The notes under the pieces: model-generated
What the model saw: the letters and a program-made list of their open reading frames with translations, nothing else
What the model was told of the DNA's origin: nothing
Databases searched by the model: none
Part shown: positions 25,070-35,897 of the stretch, one piece after another
Layout: every line of letters starts with the position of its first letter
Numbering within the stretch: position 1 is the stretch's first letter
Origin: Avena insularis
Lineage: Eukaryota > Streptophyta > Magnoliopsida > Poales > Poaceae
Length of the DNA stretch: 64,000 nt
Assembly (NCBI GenBank): GCA_023614405.1
Contig: CM042685.1
Coordinates: 84,248,684 to 84,312,683 of the forward strand
Reading direction: 5' to 3'
Made by a program: the position numbers and the translations under genes

Positions 25070-25651
25070 TTAGACGAAGCATGGCTTGGCCATGAAGGTA
25101 TGGAATATGTCGCGGCCGAATATGGCGTGGTACACGCTCTTGAAGGGGACCACCTCGAAGGTCATGCGCTCTTGGCGGTAATTATTAACATCACCAAAGG
25201 CGACCTGAAGTGTGATGCACCCAAGGGACCGAGCCTCCCGACCAGGAACTACGCCGTGGAAGATGGTGTTGGTCCGCCTTAGGTTTGCCTCCATCAAGTT
25301 CATCTTCTGCAGTGTATCCAGGTACATGATGTTGATGCTGCTTCCACTATCCACCATACATTTGGTGAACTCATTGCTGTCAATGAAGGGGTTGATGACC
25401 ATGGCATATTGGTTCTCCGTAGGGATAAGGTCTAGGTGATCCTTCCTGTCCCAAGTAATTGGAATCTCCGACCAGCGCAGTAACTGGGGAACTGGGGGGA
25501 GAGTAGCCATCAGTATCCTCATAAAGGTCTTCTGTTGTCGGACGGTGGGAGTACCAAGGAAAGTGTGGAAAATTGCCGCCTTCTTTTTGAAGGGGTTATT
25601 GCCTTTGCCGTCTCTCTTGGCGGCGTGCTTGGGGTCAACGTCCTCATCCAT
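25070..25651 (-). pseudogene. Element A aspartic protease domain
   Basis: Minus-strand ORF with KCMVDSGSSINIMY (retropepsin D-S-G active site) and, toward its end, HAIFGRDIFHTF, the usual second half of a Gypsy protease. Upstream residues DMDEDVDPKHA form an acidic linker to gag. It stops after KPCFV before RT; element A2 reads through at the same place. Confidence 0.82.
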
Positions 25652-25681
25652 GTCACTTGAATCCTTGGACTCCTCCTTCTT

Positions 25682-26906
25682 CTACTTCCCCTTGCCCTTG
25701 CCTCGTGGTCTGTTCTTTCGACTTTGCTTGTAGCCGGACTTCGGGTCCTCCTTGAGGTTGTTGACGAACTTGAAGTGGCGATTGGTGTGGGTGGCCTTTC
25801 CGTTGGCATCGAGGTGTACGAGGCACGGTATATCGCGGTACTCCTTGTAGGTTTGGGGAATGCGGAGCGCTGCCGAGGTAGTTTCACTTCCTCGTTGCTG
25901 CCCACGACTAGCTCCCCGTCCTTGGTCACGCTGTCCACCATCACCTCGTCCCACGAAGGTCATAGCGACCATGTCGGGAGTTTGCTTTTTTTTCTGGTGC
26001 GGTTTTCCGCTTTGTGCAGCTGTTCCTCCGAGCTTGTGTTGGAACGGCCGTTGCTGGTAGAGAGCCACGAGCATCGTCGTCGGCAGCTGCGAACTCACTA
26101 GCCAACTGAATCATCTAGTTCAAGTCTAGCTGGTGATTGTCCTACAAGAACTTCAGCTTATGTCGGACCAACGTACCCCTTTCCAACCCATCGATGAAGA
26201 CGGCCATGGCGGTCTAAGCGTGCACTCCTGTGCAGGAATTCTTCATATCCAGCCATCGAGAGAGGTAGGCATGAGATGTCTCATCTTCCTCTTGCACGCA
26301 CCGCTGTAGATCGCAAACAGTACAGGGACGCTTGTACATACCCTTGAAGTTCTTGGTGAACGCTTCTTGCATGCCCAACCAATTGCAGATAGATTTCTCC
26401 GGCAAGTCATCAATCCATTGACGAGCCATGCCCGCCAACATCAGCGGGAAGTACTTGACGACAATGTTGGGGTTACCCCTGGTGATCTCCACCGCGTTGC
26501 CGTAGTCCTGCAACCATGTAGCTGGCTTGGCGGTGCCGTCATAGGGCTTGATGGTCTTGTCAATCCGGAAACCTTTGGGGTAAGTTGCAGACCGTATCAC
26601 AGGTCCAAAGCAACATGGTCCCAGGTATGGTCCTTCCCGGGCCTAGTGGATCTTTTCTATACGCGAACGTGCGTTGTATGGCTCCGAGCTTCTTTTCTTC
26701 TTGCCATCAGGGGATGGGCTGCATGAACGACACGGGCCTCCTCCGCCATGGTGGCTGCTAGGTGGCGACGGAGGCGGAGGTGGCGGTGGGTTATCTTTCT
26801 TGCTATTACCCTCCCGCGATGCCTCACGCTTGTCGCGGTTGCTTGTCGGACGCGGAGGGTCATGGCGCGACCTGCTCTTGTGTCCTTGGTTGCGCTCTCC
26901 GTCATG
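25682..26906 (-). pseudogene. Element A gag: capsid and nucleocapsid part
   Basis: The minus strand (26600-26214, then 26098-25682 in another frame) shows a Retrotrans_gag-type capsid: MLAGMARQWIDDLP, FTKNFKGMYKRP, LQRCVQEEDETSHAYLSRWL. A basic stretch and a zinc-knuckle-like CLVHLDANGKATHTNRHFKF follow at about 25800. The section above 26600 (HRHLRLRRHLAATMAEEARV region) is a basic, low-complexity linker cut by solo LTR G. Stops and shifts break it. Confidence 0.75.
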
Positions 26907-26911
26907 ACGGG

Positions 26912-29900
26912 TGTGACACCCCCGGGGTCAGGGCTAAACAAATCCCAGACCTCCGTCTGAAATAAGCTTAACCTTGAGCTCGAGAATATCCAGTGAAGAA
27001 TCGGTAACACGACAGTGACCCTACGACACAAAATTTATTACAACAAGCTCATAACTGAGCAGAGAACCAAATTATTACAAGCAGAGGTCGCTGACCACAA
27101 ACATCAAAAAACGGAAGGCAAATTATGCTACTAAGTATAGCAAACTTAACAAATGGCCTAAGAGGCCTGAAGCATAATGATGACGTCCCAGCCCATATAT
27201 TCCAGGCTGCCGGCCGGGAACCCCAAGCTACTCGTCGATGTCGATGTAGTACCAAACTGATCTTCCAGGAACACTTACTCTGCCAAAAGTATCAACAAAG
27301 CAAGGGTGAGTACAGGGTGTACTCCACAAGACTTATGGCTGGTGGAGTTGTTTTGCATAAAGCCTTCTTTGTTTATAAATCAAGAGAGAGAAGAAGCTCA
27401 TCTAATCAGAGTATTTTAAAAGGAGATAAGAGAGCGACATCTCCGAAAATATTGGTCATCATATTTTGATATCCACCAAATCATCATCATCTGAACTTGG
27501 ATCACCCCCTCGTACCCATGAGGAAGCATCCTTAAGCACACGTTTATCTGTCAAATTTTACGATTAGGTTCATGTTCTCTATGATCTTGATTCCGGTTGC
27601 CATGTCGTTCATAACCGTGAACACGGCTTTTCGAAAATATTATTACCCTGCAGGGGTGTACAACTTTAGCCACATGTACTAACCTTCTCTTAACTCCACA
27701 TGATTAGTCCTCTTCCTTGGAAGGCCGGCAGAGGGTGGTTAGACACGACCTTTACCTTACTTTCGCCGAGACCATGAGTCACGCAGTAAGTATGGTTCCG
27801 CCGTAACGGGTCAAATCCCGAAGCCAGTACTTAAAGATGTGAGGCGAGGTTGGTTAACAGGGGCGCTATCTACCCCAAGCAACCCGGTCCACGCTTCCCT
27901 ACCTGTTATGAATGCACCAACTTCACCCGACAAATCTTTCAAAATATTTTCTATGCATATGTTGAATGGAACGCCCGAACTATATGACTCATGGAATCTA
28001 CTAGGCAAGTTAGTTGCTCGTGAGGTTGTCTAGGCCCCGTGTGGTTGCACGCTCGTCTTGGTTCCAAAGGCAAGAACTCGGTCCTAGTGGTGGCGAGCAT
28101 GGGACTAGAAAAAACACATCCCACCATGGCCTCCCATACAAGCCTTAGCATGTTTAATCTCATATCACTGATCACATCTCATCACGTTCTCATTTCATAC
28201 TAGATTCTCTGCATCTGATACATCATCTGGATGGACCAGACTCAATAGCTTTGCATGGCTAAGCAAACACGAATAAGAGCTCTAGTAGTGCACACAAGCC
28301 AAACCTAGTTATGATAGGAGCAGTGGATCAGGTAATATAATCTCAAAGGGAGTATGCAATAGATAGGATACTCTAGCTATCGATAAAATACCATAGTAGA
28401 ATCGTATGCATCATGGCAGAATTGAAATACTTTCGAAATCATAGGATTATATCATGGTGGGGCTATGCTTGCCTTTGCCAGTTGATAGCAGATAAATAGA
28501 TCGTCGGAAGCCTTGAACTTGACTTGGTTACAGTTGTCCAAGTATTGTTCGTCGATCTTCGAACTTCGACGGTGTTGATCTCTGGCTGCGATCTCGATCT
28601 CGATCTCGTATTCTACCGGGAAGAACCAAACACCAGAAAGGGAGGGGAAACAATCAACAATTGCATCGATGCAATGCTCAAGCAAGTATGATGATATGAC
28701 AAGTTAAATTGTATTGAAATGAAACCCTAAAGCATGCTCGACCATTTAATCGGTGTCCCGAGGGTTACAAACCCTAACTCGGCGAAACTCCGGAAACACA
28801 TGAGAGGGGTTGATTTTGTTCTCTAGTTAAACTTTTCATTTAAGTTGTTGAACAATGCATGATTATAGATTAAATATCTAGGTTTCATTTTTCTGAACAT
28901 TTTGATATATTATTTGTATTTTTCTGAATTACAGATTAAAAGTTATTGAATTTACAATATTATAGCAATTTCAGAAATTATTAAACCATTTAAATTGTTT
29001 TACTGTATCACTATGACACAGGGCTGACATCAGCTAGGGGGTTGGGCATTTGTCACCGGGCAGAACCTAACCTTAGAGACTGACTGGCGGGCCCTGGGTC
29101 GGGTCAACATGCCATGCTGGACAAGCTGGACCAGCGCCCACGTCACGGCCACGTGGGTGCCACGCAAGCGACACGCGAGGACGCTGGAGAGTGGCCAGAT
29201 GGTGGCTGGTGACGGCGTAGGAGAGCGCGAGCGAGCGAGCTAGATGGGGTGTTTGAACTAGTGCATCGCAGGGAACCTAAACCTGGCGGCGCCACCCTCG
29301 AATGGTCGCCGGAATAGCGAGTGCAATGGCGGCCGACGACGGTGGTTGCAGGAAAATGATGCATGGAGGCTACGGAGGGGTAGGAAGGATTTGGAAGGGT
29401 GTGCGAGGTCTGCGAGATGACCCTAGGGATGACGGTGAGGTCCGCTTGGCCAAAAGAGGACGGAGGCGCGAGAATCGTCGGCGGCGAGCTTCATCGGGGT
29501 CAGGGAAGAAGAGATCAGTGGCGATGATTAGAGGCGTACAACCCCGATTCCTTCAGGCAGGTGACCGTGTCCACCACGGTGGAGCTTCCAGTCCACTCAG
29601 CAGGGCTCGGGGCAGCGGCTAACAGCGGTGATTTGTCGGCTAGGGTTTCGGATTTTCAAGAACCAGAGGGGAGGGAGGTCCCTGGGAAGGGAAAGAGGAG
29701 ATGAGGCCGAAGCAGGGCACCTCGGCGGCCTTATCTTCAACTCTAGGGCGACGGGGCGAGGATCTTGGCGTGGTGCCGATCAACGGCGAGGGCGGCGGCA
29801 CGCAGCAGCTTGGCGTCGATGCGTCGTTGACGAAGACGACGACGGAAAGAAGGCTGAAGCGGTACAAGCCTGGGATGGGACGTGCTGGGCTGGCTGCGGC

Positions 29901-30291
29901 TGCTGCGAGCGACAGGAAGGAAAGAGGGGAGGTGGGCCGGCCTGGGGAGCTGTTGCTGCCCCTATTTTTTTAAACAAAACCTTTTCCTTTTCTGTTTTCC
30001 AAATCTGTTTTGTATTTCCATTTCAAATTCTGTTTTGAATCATTTCAAAAGTACCAAAGGGTTTTCAAAATATATAAAATATTGTAGGAACCCCTTTAGA
30101 CAATTTGGGACCCATACACTTTGATACTTTTCAAATTCAAAACCTATTTGAATTGATTTGCAAATAGAAAGAGAGGGAAAAGCTAGGGTTTTAGGGTTTT
30201 GTTTATTCTTTATTGCATGCATTAATAGAGATGATGCTTATGATGCACAAAACAAACCCTAATATAGATTAACTAAAACTGGGGTGTTACA
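26912..30291 (-). mobile_element. Solo LTR G (Gypsy type, 3380 bp)
   Basis: The plus strand reads TGTGACACCC...GGGGTGTTACA with ACGGG on both sides (26907-26911 and 30292-30296), so it is a single LTR with a 5-bp target duplication and no internal region. Read on the minus strand it starts TGTAACACCCC and ends GGTGTCACA, like the LTRs of element B. AATAAA-like sequence near its minus-strand 3' end also favours minus. The GC-rich block at 29100-29970 holds chance ORFs. It arose by recombination between the LTRs of a full element inside the gag region of element A. Confidence 0.88.
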
Positions 30292-30296
30292 ACGGG

Positions 30297-31441
30297 TCTG
30301 CTCCGCATTATCGCGGATGACGATGCCGCTCTGCCTTGGCGGAGGCATATCCGTACGACAGTGAGACTTGGTTTCTTCGCGATGTCGAGGTGAGCGGGGC
30401 GATGGCGATGGGCGACGAGGTTGGGCCTTACCTCCATGGTAGGAGGATATGGGATTAGTATCCTTCCTGTTGCGCGCATCCCTCTGTCTTCGTTCTGATG
30501 AACCCGTCTGAGACCCAACATCAAGAGGAGATCTGTCCCTTGGCGGCTTATGCTGGCTAGAATGGCAAAACGCTGGGTCAGACTCGAGCCTCTGATAGGT
30601 GGCCTTTTCCTGCTGTTTCACCGCCTTGGCCACTAGGTCATAGACCTGGTCCACCGCCTCAGGTGATCTATCCTGCTCCAGAAGGGTCTTGGCGACGGTG
30701 AGGTTGAGGAGAGGAGTGGGCATCGCCTGTCTGCCTTCACTGTCAATGTATGGCTTGGCTTGTGCCGGCTTCGGGGGAGCCCATCCTAGGTTTCGCCGCA
30801 CACCAGGATCGTTGATGACGCGAGCCGGAGCTTTCTTGGCCTTCTGCTGCTGCAGCAGAGTCTTGTACTCGACCTCCATTGCTCTAGCTTTCTCTATGGA
30901 CTTCTGCGCATTAGCTAGATCTCGATCTAGCTTTGTGCCTTGCTCCGCGATGGCCAGCGCTTCCTCCAGCAGCTGCTGGTGCTTCTCGTCAAGCTGGACT
31001 ACACTGCGGATATGAGCCATAGTCATAGGCTCGACGAGGAGATTGCCGTACATCAGTCTATCAGCTGGAGTAACTTGGGCAGAAGCAGATGTAGATGCCG
31101 GAGGCGGCGGGTTTGTGGTGTTGTTGCTCGGGCCTGTGCCGAGTTCCTATGGCTGTTACACTGGGTTAGGCGGAGGGGCATGTCCTTTGCGCGATCATTG
31201 TCGACAGCAATAGGTGGTCCCTTCCCCTTGTCCAGTGCTGTAGGCAGAGCTCTTCCGGGTTGATCTTCATCCATCGCATCCCGATGGTGATGAACACTTC
31301 TCGGTACGCGACGACATTGTTGGCCTGCTCGTCGCACTCGTAATCTTCCTCCATCTCCCGCATGGCAGAGTCTAGCTCCTCCGGGCTGAAATCTATCTCC
31401 TCCGAATCTGCACTGAAGTCGGCGTAGAGCGCGTCAATCAT
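30297..31441 (-). pseudogene. Element A gag linker: coiled-coil and basic region
   Basis: Frame 31053-30259 contains a heptad-like QLDEKHQQLLEEALAIAEQG stretch, then KARAMEVEYKTLLQQQKAKK, and a Lys/Arg/Pro/Ser-rich tail. The preceding acidic block (31441-31166, IDFSPEELDSAMREMEEDY) is in another frame. No catalytic domain is visible. It links the first gag-like module (31590-32297) to the capsid at 25682-26600. Solo LTR G cuts it at 30291. Confidence 0.6.
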
Positions 31442-31589
31442 AGAGTCGGAGGGTGCTGGGGCTTCCTCGATGACAGGGGTGGAGGTGCAATAGCAGCAAC
31501 GATGACTGGAGGTGGTGGCGCAGCTGCGGCGATGGCGGCGGTGGCGGTGGCTGAATCAGAGGGGCTCCGTCAATGAGCGCAAGAGCTGC

Positions 31590-32297
31590 CTAAGCTGCCT
31601 CTTCGGCCTCCGCGTAGTTGTTGACGGTGTTCACCATGCTTTCGAAGGTGAGACATCCCGAAGCCTGCTGCCGCCTTAGAGAATGCCGGAGAAGCGTACC
31701 CTGGTCCAGTCCTTCCACAAAGTGATACATGGCATCATCATTGGGGTAATGTGCCAGGTCGGCCCGTATACGGAGCCACCTGGCGAGGTAATCGCGGGGG
31801 TTTTCGCCCTCTCTCTGAACGCAGCGCGCCAGATCAAAGATGATAACCACGCCGATGAACTTGGATCTCTGCTGTCCAGACACGCGGATGAAGCTGGCAG
31901 ACTTGCAGCGATCTTCCACCGTTATATCCTGCACATGGGCGGTTTCGGTGGGCCTTGATTTTTTCCAATCTTTGCCGACAAACTTTGAAGAGAGATTCGA
32001 CATCGATCCTTCCGTGTATGTATACTGCCCGTAGGCGGTCCGTGCGGGTCTTGACACTCCTCCGACTTCAAGGGAACTAGTGCCCGAGTCGGTTTCACCG
32101 ATGAAGAGATGGATATCTCCGATAGGGACGATCGAGCACCACGTAGGGTTCATCTTCACTGGGATCCATAACTTGTTGGGAGGGACGATCAGAACATTGC
32201 CGGAGAAGAGAACACGACCGATGGCTACGATTTTGACGATTCCCGCGAAGATCTTGGTCCTCGCCCACTGAAGAGCCTGAAGCGCCTCTTGCCCCAC
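31590..32297 (-). pseudogene. Element A leader ORF with an extra gag-like module
   Basis: A 235-codon frame starts at a GTG that reads ATG in A2, inside the PBS region (GQEALQ start). Its last 90 residues contain FDLARCVQREGENPRDYLARW and FVEGLDQGTLLRHSL, which resemble the gag capsid of the same element (LQRCVQEEDETSHAYLSRWL). The element therefore seems to encode two gag-like modules in tandem. The N-terminal 130 residues match nothing I recognise. Element A2 keeps the same module in damaged form. Confidence 0.7.
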
Positions 32298-32311
32298 GGT
32301 GGGCGCCTAAC
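32295..32311 (-). other. Primer binding site region of element A
   Basis: The minus strand carries GGCGCCCACCGTGGGGC right after the LTR, the PBS type seen in Tat-lineage grass elements. The LTR/PBS boundary has a few changed bases compared with A2. Confidence 0.65.
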
Positions 32312-32847
32312 CGTCGGTATTGCCGATTTAGCACGCCATGGAGGGGTCCTCACAGTGCGTGTTTAGAGACGTGGGGGAAGGCGGACGGTTGACGGGTACG
32401 AGGTAACACAGCTTACCCAGGTTCAGATCCCACAATGGTCGCAAAATCCTACTCGTGCTATAAATCACTATAAGGGCAAATACGCCGAGTTACAGGGATT
32501 GGCTTCTGTGCGAGGTGACTAGAAAGTCTAAGTTATCATGCCCTAAAGGATCCCATAGGCCCGACTTATATAGTCATCAGGTCCTAGGGTTACAGGGAAA
32601 AGTCATAGCCGGACAGGTTACAGAGTCCTACACTGCTTACAACTAGTCTAGCGTGTCTTGTACTCCAAGGCTCCGGGTACGTCGGTGACTCCTCTGTAGC
32701 CTTCCTTTATCCGGCATGGGCCTCCCTTATGGATCCATCTAATTGGGCCGCCCAGCAGGCCATGGGCCATGCTACCAACTGTGGGCCACCCGGGTTATCC
32801 GGACAGAGGACGTGCTATGAGGATACGCATATAGCATATCCCCAACA
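32312..32847 (-). repeat. 5' LTR of element A (536 bp)
   Basis: It aligns along its length to the A2 LTR (40494-41020) and ends CCCCAACA on the plus strand, that is TGTTGGGG on the minus strand. The inner end has lost two bases (CGTCGG for TGTCGTGG). A TATA box on the minus strand (TATATAAG) lies at about 32565-32572. The LTR abuts pol of A2, marking where element A inserted. Confidence 0.88.
32565..32572 (-). promoter_or_regulatory. TATA box in the LTR of element A
   Basis: Minus-strand TATATAAG, conserved in A2 at 40739-40746. Confidence 0.55.
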
Positions 32848-34231
32848 AGCCCTCGAGCCATTGAGTAGCTTTGATCTGTCAAAGTGCATCACCCAGTAGT
32901 CTGGCTCGAGCATAAGAGTAGAATTTGGTATCTCCGTCCAATCTGCAATAAAATCCGCTAAGATCTGTGACTTGATAGCGTCGCGTCTCTTGTAGGTGAT
33001 CGCGAAGGCGGCAAGCTCAATGCCTCACTTCATGACCCTTCCTGTAGCGTCGTTGTTGATGATGATGCCGGACAGTGGAGCTTTGCTCACAATGTGATAG
33101 GGTGCTCCATGAAGTAGTGCCTTAGCTTCCGAGAAGCAAGGAACACTCCATAAGCTATCTTCTGGTAGTGCGGGTAACGTTGCTTGGACTCCGTCAAGAC
33201 CTTGCTTACATAGTAAACTGGTCAATGAACTCCGTACTCATAGCCTGGTTCTTTCCGCTCTACCACGACGATGATGCTGATTACCTGGTTGGTGGCCGCC
33301 ATGTAAATTAGCATAGGCTCCATAGGCTCGGGTGCTGCAAGGATAGGCGCCGAGGAAAGTATCTCCTTTAGCTGCTTCAATGCTACATCTACTTTGTCCG
33401 TCCACGTGAATTTGTCTGCCTTCTTTAGCAACTTGTACATCGGCAGAGCCTTCTCTCCAAGTCGGCTAATGAACCGGCTAACTGCTGCAACGCAGCCTAT
33501 AAGCCATTGTATGTCCTTCAGGCATGTTAGACGGTTTATGTTTAGGATGGCCTTGATCTTATCCGGGTTAACCTCGATTCCACGCGGGAAACGATGAAGC
33601 CCAACAATTTGCCGCCTGGAACCCCGAAGACGCACTTCTTAGGGTTAAGCATCATGTTGTATTTTCGGAGATTATCAAAGGTTTCTTTTAAGTCGGAGAT
33701 TAAGTCGTTTGACTTTTTAGACATCACCGCTATATCGTCCACATAGGTGTGAATGTTCTGACCAATTTGATCATGTAGGCAACGCTGCATTGTCCGCTGG
33801 TACATAGCACCTGCATTTTTTATCCCAAAGGGTATCGTGATATAGCAAAACATGCCGTAAGGTGTGGTTAACAAAGTGGCCTATTGGTCCGACTTCCTCA
33901 TCTTAATCTGGTGGTATCCTGAGTATGCATCGAGAAAACACAAAAGCTCCGAGCCAGCCGTCGAGTCAATGACTTGGTCAATGTGAGGCAAAGCAAACAG
34001 ATCTGTGGGACACGCTTTGTTCAAGCCGGTGTAATCAACGCACATTCTTAATTCTTTGGTTCCCTTTTTGGGAACAAGTATAGGATTGGCCACCAATCGG
34101 ATGTGAAGGACTTCTCGGATAAAACTAGCCTTAAGTAACCTAGCTATCTCTTTTCCTATGGCGCGTCTCTTCACGTCTCTGAAGCGTCGTAGAGGTTGTT
34201 TCACCGGTTTACATTTTGGATCAATATTCAA
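32848..34231 (-). pseudogene. Element A2 reverse transcriptase and first RNase H
   Basis: Minus-strand frames 34231-33881, 33874-33542, 33635-33222 and 33225-33025 together give PILVPKKGTKELRMCVDYTG, LDAYSGYHQI, the YVDDIAVMS catalytic motif and the RNase H region up to the DGSK-type second RNase H at the insertion point. A TAG replaces Leu after RKSDQ at about 33881, and there are shifts near 33600 and 33222. Confidence 0.85.
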
Positions 34232-34436
34232 GTTGTGCTCGGCAAGTTACCTAGGTACACCTTTCATGTCGGAAGGTTGCTAGGCAAATATGTCCCTATT
34301 CTCATGGAGGAACTTGACGTGCGCGCTTTCGTATTTGGGGTCCAGGTTCGTACCAACGGCGGTGGTCTTGGAGGCATCGCCTACCAGAAAATCCACCAGC
34401 TTGGTTTCGATGGCGGCCTTTAATGCTGGGGCGGAG

Positions 34437-35453
34437 TCAGAAATATGCTTCTTTGACGCTGGCATCTCCATGACATCGACCTTGCTCTGGATCTCCTTGA
34501 ATTCTTCGCTGTAGAGGACAACTTCTGCAAAGCCTGCTTCTCCAATCTCGCAGTCCCTTGCCTTGGTAAAGCTTCTGGCTTGGCCATGAAGGTGTGGAGG
34601 ACGAAGCATGGCTTGGCCATGAAGGTGTGGAGGACGAAGCATGGCTTGGCCTGTAGAGGACACCGTTTGGTCCGGGTATCTTGAGATTGTTGCAGACGAA
34701 GCATGGCTTGGCCATGAAGGTGTGGAATATGTCGCGGCCGAATATGACGTGGTACACGCTCTTGAAGGGGACCACCTCGAAGGTCATGCGCTCTTGGAGG
34801 TAATTATTAACATCACCAAAGGCGACCTCAAGTGTGATGCACCCAAGGGACCGAGCCTCCCGACCAGGAACTACGCCGTGGAAGATGGTATTGGTCCGCC
34901 TTAGGTTTGCCTCCATCAAGTTCATCTTCTGCAGTGTATCCAGGTATATGATGTTGATGCTGCTTCCACTATCCACCATACATTTGGTGAACTCATTGCC
35001 ATCAATGAAGGGGTTGATGACCATGGCGTACTGGTTCTCCATAGGGATGAGGTCTGGGTGATTCTTCCTATCCCAAGTAATTGGAATCTTCAACCAACGC
35101 AGGTACTGGGGGATTGGGGGCAGAGTAGCCATCAGTATCCTCATTGAGGTTTTCTGTTGATGGAAAGTGGGGGTGCCAAGGAAAGTGTGGAAAACGGTCG
35201 CCTTCTTCTCGAAGGGGTTCTTGCCCCTGCCATCGCTCTTGGTGGCGTGCTTGGGGTCAACATCCTCATCCATGTCACTTGAATCCTTGGACTCCTCTGC
35301 CTTCTTCTTCCCCTTGCCCTTTCCTCGCGGTCTGTTCTTCCAACGTTGCTTGTAGCCGGACTCCAGGTCCTCCTTGAGATCGTTGACGAACTTGCAATGG
35401 CGATTGGTGTGACTGGCTTTGCCGTTCACGTCGAGGTGCACAAGGCATGGCAT
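34437..35453 (-). pseudogene. Element A2 nucleocapsid tail and aspartic protease
   Basis: A 338-codon frame, the longest intact piece of the A family here. It has a zinc-knuckle-like CLVHLDVNGKASHTNRHCKF, a basic region, an acidic linker, then KCMVDSGSSINIIY (active site) and FGRDIFHTF. It reads through the point where A stops and then crosses a short tandem duplication (34577-34651). Sequence downstream of the protease is out of frame relative to A. Confidence 0.82.
34577..34651. repeat. 33-bp tandem duplication in A2 pol
   Basis: Two full copies (34577-34609 and 34610-34642) plus nine bases of a third. The unit repeats sequence found once at 34695-34726 and once in element A (about 25077-25109). 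It keeps the reading frame, adding a repeated SHASSSTPSWP unit. It looks like slippage or template switching during reverse transcription. Confidence 0.8.
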
Positions 35454-35516
35454 ATCACGGTACTCTTCGTACGTTTGGGGATCGTGGAGTGCTGTCGAGG
35501 TAGTTTCACTACCTCG

Positions 35517-35892
35517 CTACTGCCCACGACCAGCCTCCCGTCCTCGGCCACGCTGTCCGCCATCACCTCGTCCTGCAAATGTCATGGAGACCATGTCGGA
35601 GGTTTGATTTTCTTCTGGCGGGCTCTTCCGTTTGGTGCTGTTGTTCCTCCTAGCTTGAGTTGGAACGGCCGTTGCCGGCAGGGAGCCTCGAGCATCGTCG
35701 TCGGTGGCTACAAACTCACTAGCCAGCTGGATCATCTGGTTGAGATCTAGCCGGTGATTGTCCTGCAGGCGCTTCAACTTATGTCGGAAGAACGTACCTT
35801 TCTCCAACCCATCGATGAAGGCCACCATGGCGGTTTGAGCGTGCACTCCTCACAGGAATTCTTCATATCCAGCCAGCGAGAGAGGTAGGCAC
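35517..35892 (-). pseudogene. Element A2 gag, C-terminal capsid part
   Basis: Minus-strand frame 35846-35517 contains AMVAFIDGLEKGTFFRHKLK and LNQMIQLASEFVATDDDARG, matching the C-terminal half of the gag capsid. The N-terminal half is at 37828-38381 on the other side of the BARE-type solo LTR. Confidence 0.75.
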
Positions 35893-35897
35893 GAGAT
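35893..35897 (+). repeat. Left target-site duplication of the BARE-type solo LTR (GAGAT)
   Basis: GAGAT precedes TGTTGGAGAT at 35898 and is repeated at 37823-37827. Confidence 0.9.

Larger units (their letters stand above)
1..32847 (-). mobile_element. Element A: Tat-lineage Gypsy LTR retrotransposon, partial, with nested insertions
   Basis: Reading the minus strand from 32847 there is a 5' LTR, a PBS, a long gag region, an aspartic protease, RT, two successive RNase H domains and an integrase. A plus-strand accessory gene follows at the far end. A second RNase H and an antisense 3' gene are known marks of the Tat lineage (RIRE2/Retrosat/Grande-like elements). The 3' LTR lies left of the window. 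Element B (2974-22499) and solo LTR G (26912-30291) interrupt it, leaving roughly 9.9 kb of its own sequence in view. All ORFs carry stops or frameshifts, so this copy cannot be autonomous. Confidence 0.9.

Noticed and set aside
23262..25282. Long plus-strand ORFs (for example 212 codons at 24644-25282)
   Set aside because: They are antisense shadows of the A pol and protease; the minus strand carries the conserved motifs.
29300..30040. Overlapping ORFs of 90-136 codons in solo LTR G
   Set aside because: They lie in a GC-rich part of a solo LTR, on both strands, with no conserved motif. No support as genes.
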